A DNA stretch of 64,000 nucleotides from Hydnum rufescens UP504. Taxonomy: Eukaryota > Basidiomycota > Agaricomycetes > Cantharellales > Hydnaceae. Position numbers and translations under genes: made by a program. Positions 59,103 to 64,000 of the stretch are shown here, piece by piece. The DNA lies in NCBI GenBank assembly GCA_014904985.1, contig MU128993.1, forward strand, positions 62,001 to 126,000, read 5' to 3'. The notes below the pieces were generated by a model. The model did not search any database. It was not told where the DNA came from and saw only the letters and a program-made list of their open reading frames with translations. The stretch's first letter is position 1; the number at the start of each line of letters is the position of its first letter.

Positions 59103-62100
59103 CTATGCGGAGATGAGGACTCGGGTCCGGTCCCGTGAGGATAAAAAAATCCATACCTCGGCTGCTTCCAGTAGATGCTCAGCATCCTTTGGGGATGCAA
59201 TCAGCAACATCTGATGACTACCATTGTGGTGTACTTTCTTATCGTGGCAGTTCTGGCACAAATCGTAATTGGGACAGATAAACCTGACCATTTTCATAGG
59301 TAAGGCATGTCATGTCTCATAAGATGAACTGAAAGCAGGGACGCACTCCAAGCATTTGTACCGCGAGCCCGCTATGGGATCAGTCTTTTCTCGGGGTCCA
59401 GAGGTTATCCGAGAGAAATAGATAAGAATCGAAAGAAACACTTACGCCGCACCCATCACAGCGGATCCCTGAGTGAATTTCAATACCTGGCTTGGATGCG
59501 ATATTGCGCGACTCGTTGCAAAAGCCGTGGATCCGGACGGAGTGCATTGTTAATCACGCTGTCTGTGCTGGAAGCCCTCGACGCGATTGGGACATCTTCA
59601 GGTCCCAGAGGAATGAGACTTGGGTTTCTCCGACTATGACGTGTGAATCAAGGTCCTGTGCAAAGAGATGGGCGACTGGCTTACTTTAATTTCGATATTC
59701 AGAGGTTCGGAGACTGCGGTCGGATTTTGCGCTTCCAGGTCCTCTTGACCTTTGCCGTGGCCGTGCACTTGTATCGGTACGTCGGGTTTATCAACGGCGG
59801 ACTTGCTATCTGGCTCCTTCACACCGTTGATATCGGTGGAAGATTTGGGTACAGGTGCTGGTGAGACTGGAGGTGCTAACGGGACTACAGGTACAGGCGG
59901 GACTACAAGTGCTGACGGGACTCCGGGGACTGACGGAACGCAGGTGCTACCGGGACTGCAGGTGCTGGCGGGACGCAGGTGTTGACGGACTGCAGGCACT
60001 GGCGGAGAGGGGTGGCTGGGAGCACCTCCGATCGACAACATTTTGATAGCAAGGGCATCAGGGTCATCGTCCGGCACAGCCGGTACGGGGGCTTGAATCG
60101 GCGCAGAACTGTGTCGCTGAGCAGCCAGGCGGGCAAGACTTTTAGTTTCAATCTCGTGAAGGTCGCGACCTGCAAATAATTCTATCGGTCGCGGAAGCCA
60201 CATATCGAGTTTGCTAAAAAAAAAAAAACTGAGATGCGTGATGGATTGGAATTAGGAAATAGAGAAACGTACTCGGGTTCGACGTCTATCGTACCATTGG
60301 GGAAGAAATCCTAATGAGACACATAGTAATGTTTCAATCCCAACGCACTCACTTGCCACGATGGACCCGCTCATAGCACTCTTAGACAGCACGCTAGCCA
60401 GCTTTCTCTGGTCCCAGAGAGGCATATTCACAGCGAAGTAGTTCTAGCCTCCCCGGGTTCGTCAGTATCAAGTGATAACAGCCTCAGAATGGAAATACTA
60501 TACTTTCGGTCTCAACCGCTGCCGATCCACTCGAACCTGAAAATATGGGAGAATTCACCATCACAATCTCCTGACACATGTGAAGATACCGACATGAACG
60601 ACATAATCGCCCGCTTCTAGATCCAATTCGCAATTGACGCTTCGACAGAGAAAAGTAGAGTGTGATGAACGTGCCAGGAGCTCTGGATCACCCTTCTTGT
60701 ACAGTTTGAAATCTAAAGTCCATTCGGAATATCCTGCTGAAATGGCCTTATAGTAGCGGTCGTTCATTTGTGACAGGACGACAATCACTGGAGAAGCTTG
60801 AGGGATATTGAATGTGACTAGTGACAAGTGCCCTTAGATCAGAGATACAGGCGAAAGAATCGCACAATACCCACAAGATATGTCACCAAAATCCCAGGCA
60901 CAAAGGGGGCCACGAACTCTAGCATTAATCCACAAAGAAGAGACAATCCAAGATGGATCAAACAAGCGTGACCGTTGAACCAACGTCCAAGTTTCCAGAA
61001 AGTCTTCGTCTATCACGATATCAGCAAGGCCGAAAGCCATATGAGAATGTCCAGACACTTACACTCCATGATGAAGGCCCCATCATCGCCGAATGAATGT
61101 TCCAGAGCACCCAGGGCATCGAGCCATTCAGGGGTCCACTCTTTGCTTCCGTCAGACCATCGACCTGTCCCTGAAGCACAGATGAGCGGTATGTTGAGCG
61201 CGGCATGCGGTGGACCCACACTCTGACTTCCCCCACGGGTTGCGAATCCGTAAGAAACGTTTTCCTCGATACTCGATAGCCTTCAAAATAGAATAATCAT
61301 GTGCTTTAAAGGCGAAGGACCAACGGTTCGCATGAAGATCCACAAGATGATAAGAGAAAGGCGGAAACACACCGGTGTAGAGCCCTGGGCTGAACGTCAG
61401 CGGGTGGTACAAATAAAGTAACAGAGATGCTCTTACCACCGACCCTCTCGGTAGCAGCAGCCGGATTTAGATCTTTCTTTAAATCGTAAATAGAGCACCC
61501 AAAAAGTCTGTCTTCGTTCGCCATGAGCAGTTCCTGCTTCCAGAAGAGATCCGCATCCAAAATATCCTACAATCAAGGCAATAAGAAACGAAAAGAAGCG
61601 AGTAAGAGAGCACCACACATTGACGTGAACAAGAGTAGACACCCCTCTGCGACACGCACGTATGAGCATGTCTTGGCGGAGATCAAGTGGCATCTTACCC
61701 CGTCATATCTTCAATAACTTCTCCAGAGAACCCACCCTTAAGAGAAGCATAATCGCCGTGCAACTTGGCATACGCCTTTTCTAGCAACGCCCTGGATTCA
61801 GAACAAATTCTATTAAAATTCTAGGCCGCCAAACCAGTCACCACATACACCCAGGTCTCATGTTCTGCCCCAGACTTGGCAAAATAGAGGCACTTTCCGC
61901 CTAATCTTGCGGTTTTGTTATACTGGTCCTTGTCGGAGTGGTACAGGTTCTTTTCCTAGTGTTCGATATAGGACATCAAGACATATTCTTCAAGGAAAAG
62001 ATATACGGACCCTAAGGGTAAGTTCTTCATACTTGGGATGGAAGTGTACAGTAGACTGGAAAGAAGATTAAGCAACAATATGCCTTTAACAAGAACAATA

Positions 62101-62908
62101 TGAATTTACTCGTCAATCTGTAAAAGACAAGATGAAACTCTGGGTTGAAAAAGGATGCGATGGCTACTCACAATCACGTCCGTCCAGACACCGTCTCTCT
62201 GGAATGTAAATCCGTACACCCCGACTTGTTCATCTCTGGCCACGCAAATCTTCTTGATGAGTTCGGGCATAGAAGCCACAGTTGCCAAACCAGAGAGAAG
62301 CCAGCAATCGCCTAGGTCTCCCTGCACGACATCGCTCCAATTTGGGCCATCTACGAAGAACTGGGGCTTGGAGAAGGTTTGTGATATCCTGCGAACATCG
62401 GCCGGATTCAACCTCTCTTCAGGTTCAGTCACGAGCCCTTGTGGTGCGAATAGACACGTCAAACAAGCACTGTGGACACACACATGGGGCTAACCGTGTA
62501 AGCATTGTTCTCTATCCTCCTCCAAGTCGAACTCGATGTCCCTAACACGTGGGATGAATATGGATATTCAGGATCCCTTTAGACAGAACGGATTAAGCAC
62601 CTGAATTTACTGTTACGGAGACGACATTCCCTTGGGAATTATTGTCAGTTTTTGATTTCAGAGATATGGGCGTTGGAGATAAACCTAGCGATGGCTGCGA
62701 CGTTCTTCTTTACGCGTTCCACGGCCATTTCGAGCTCATTAGTAACGAGGAGACCGGCTCTCGCCTTTTGCTGGTTGAACTCGACCAGTATAGGCTGCTT
62801 GGCGGACTCGCCCTGAACCTTAGGTGATGGAAGCTGGGGATTGTCCGTGGAGGGAGAGTCGGAGTTGGGGAACACCGCGAAGCGGCCAGAGAGGATTGAC
62901 TTGAGCAT
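59103..62908 (-). CDS. Calpain-family cysteine protease with ZZ finger, copy 2
   Basis: Paralogue of the calpain gene at 40544-44448, same exon layout. Start [10 protein letters not shown] at 62908. The triad is kept: Cys in [20 protein letters not shown], His in [17 protein letters not shown], Asn in [12 protein letters not shown]. Changes near the active site are CWF to CWL and GHAYS to AHDYS; the family consensus is GDCWF and GHAYS, so copy 1 is the more typical. The Pro/Val linker is shorter and degenerate ([18 protein letters not shown]), and the ZZ finger is intact ([22 protein letters not shown]). The residues after LLEAAEV differ completely from copy 1 because a poly-A run differs in length; this suggests that the true C-terminus is spliced or unconstrained. 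No stop or frameshift was seen in the parts checked, so it may be active. Confidence 0.82.
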
Positions 62909-64000
62909 CTTTGGCGTTTGTGAACGTTAGGGAAGATCGAATGATTGCAAAGAGGGAGTCTTTTCATGGTGACTGTGGAATTGATTCGAGTTTACTGTAC
63001 AGTAATGGGCGCCAGTTTTATTGAACTTGCTCTTGGTCGGGCTCAAGTCGGGTCAAGTTCCCTGACAGACCTCCCTCCCAAACCCTCTCGTCCAAGTAAA
63101 CCCTAGCATGTAAAGCTAGAGTAGGCCGGCGATATGGCCTACAGGGGACGTTGGGGTGGTCAAGGCCGCAGAACCCAAAATTTTGCTCCCCTCTGAGGGC
63201 GTGCGTGCGTTTCTCAAGTCCAAGAGACGCCCACTCTATAATATCGATTTCGCATTCCTTAAAAAATGTTCAGTTGAACGGGCCCAGCTGACCGACGAAC
63301 ATTAATACCACCTTCCGCAGTGGGTCTACGGCAATCCCGCGTCAATCTCTTCTCCTCGGTTTCGCTGCACAATTCATGGCTCCTACCTTTTGGGACGCAC
63401 TCTTCGACCAATTTGCTTCGCAATGATTCAGGACGCCCCGTACGCAGCGTGGTCTGGGTCAAGGGTGAGCGTGTGCCGTAAGATGGCAGATCGTGATGTG
63501 TTTTCAGGCAGCTGTATCACCGAAGAACAAGTGTGGGCGCTTCTTCAATACTCTAATGGGCTCCGCTTCTAGCGCCTCTATGTGGCCTGCACAATCGTAG
63601 AGGTAGGCTGGGCCGTGTACGCGCATCCCACCATCGTTGCCCGGCCCACTGTCTCTGAACTCTGGCCCTGGTGACTAGTCACGAAGAGTTCTAGCTAGCA
63701 AACCGCTAGCCGTGGGGTGACTTGCGTATGTAGAAGACGTATTATCAAACCTTCTTTGTTCAATCAATGACTTATTCAAATGCTTCTTCCAAAAACACTG
63801 GAAGACCAATAGATTCTATTGATCACATCGGTCAGCTACTTCTGTGAATCTCACGAATGCTAGCGATGGGGAAGCTGAGAACCTTCTTGATGGTGTTATA
63901 ACGCACCTGAATCCACAGACCATAACCCAATTATGGCATTGATTGACTGAAACGCCGTCTTGCGATGACATGACCAGTAGCGGTTTGCGGCAACTCGGGA
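62909..64000. other. Region upstream of calpain copy 2
   Basis: Corresponds to 44449 to about 45700 of copy 1 with extra deletions. The minus-strand ORF at 63259-63462 is a shortened form of the unrecognised ORF of copy 1. No intact gene. Confidence 0.45.

Larger units (their letters stand above)
58411..64000. repeat. Segmental duplication unit, further copy (cut by window end)
   Basis: Collinear with 39857 to about 45700 of copy 1, including ACLY exon 1, calpain gene and the region upstream of it. Differences are scattered substitutions and small indels, plus loss of about 100 bp corresponding to 44500-44570 and 44760-44850 of copy 1. The window ends before a PLAC8 copy would be reached. 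Confidence 0.88.

Overview
The window is nuclear DNA from a filamentous basidiomycete, most likely an Agaricomycete. The evidence is dense genes with many 50-75 bp GT-AG introns, a fungal alpha-aminoadipate reductase, an ATP-citrate lyase fused in one chain, and several protein families I associate with mushroom-forming fungi. No CRISPR array, bacterial operon, rRNA or convincing tRNA was found. Exon models were built by hand from conserved motifs, splice consensus and codon phase. Where exon lengths are quoted they sum to whole codons unless a frameshift is stated.

Left half (1-40 kb) is conserved housekeeping sequence. In order: the 3' end of SAM50 (mitochondrial outer-membrane beta-barrel assembly); MRPS8 (mitochondrial ribosomal uS8), convergent with SAM50 and divergent from LYS2; LYS2 (lysine biosynthesis); a stand-alone polynucleotide-kinase-like protein, head-to-head with a large BEACH/WD40 gene; HMG1 (HMG-CoA reductase, sterol pathway); a coiled-coil hypothetical; an FAD-dependent amine/amino-acid oxidoreductase; an oxidoreductase-like (OXLD1-type) protein with a 7-nt microexon; a single-pass membrane protein with a poly-glycine ectodomain and C-terminal SH3 domain; a six-exon cysteine/histidine-rich small protein; TRM44 (tRNA Um methyltransferase); and ATP-citrate lyase, which supplies the acetyl-CoA used by HMG-CoA reductase.

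Right half (40-64 kb) is accessory and rearranged. A unit of about 7.2 kb begins inside ACLY exon 1 and contains a calpain/ZZ-finger gene, a degraded ORF and a PLAC8 gene. It is repeated: copy 1 is at 39857-47020, a 3' remnant is at about 56830-58410, and a third copy runs from 58411 out of the window. The remnant carries a dead PLAC8 copy; the third copy starts with a dead ACLY exon 1 and has a second, apparently intact calpain gene. Between copies lie two tandem paralogous multi-pass membrane-protein genes. Most of this pair sits in a sharply bounded stretch of about 3.4 kb almost without CpG, yet still coding. The second gene ends in an array of at least five tandemly duplicated exons, four of whose introns are phase 1.

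Several conserved genes (BEACH, HMG1, TRM44, and twice the SH3 gene) each need one extra base to read through, mostly at short G/C runs and always with the same sign. This looks more like systematic sequence error than gene decay.
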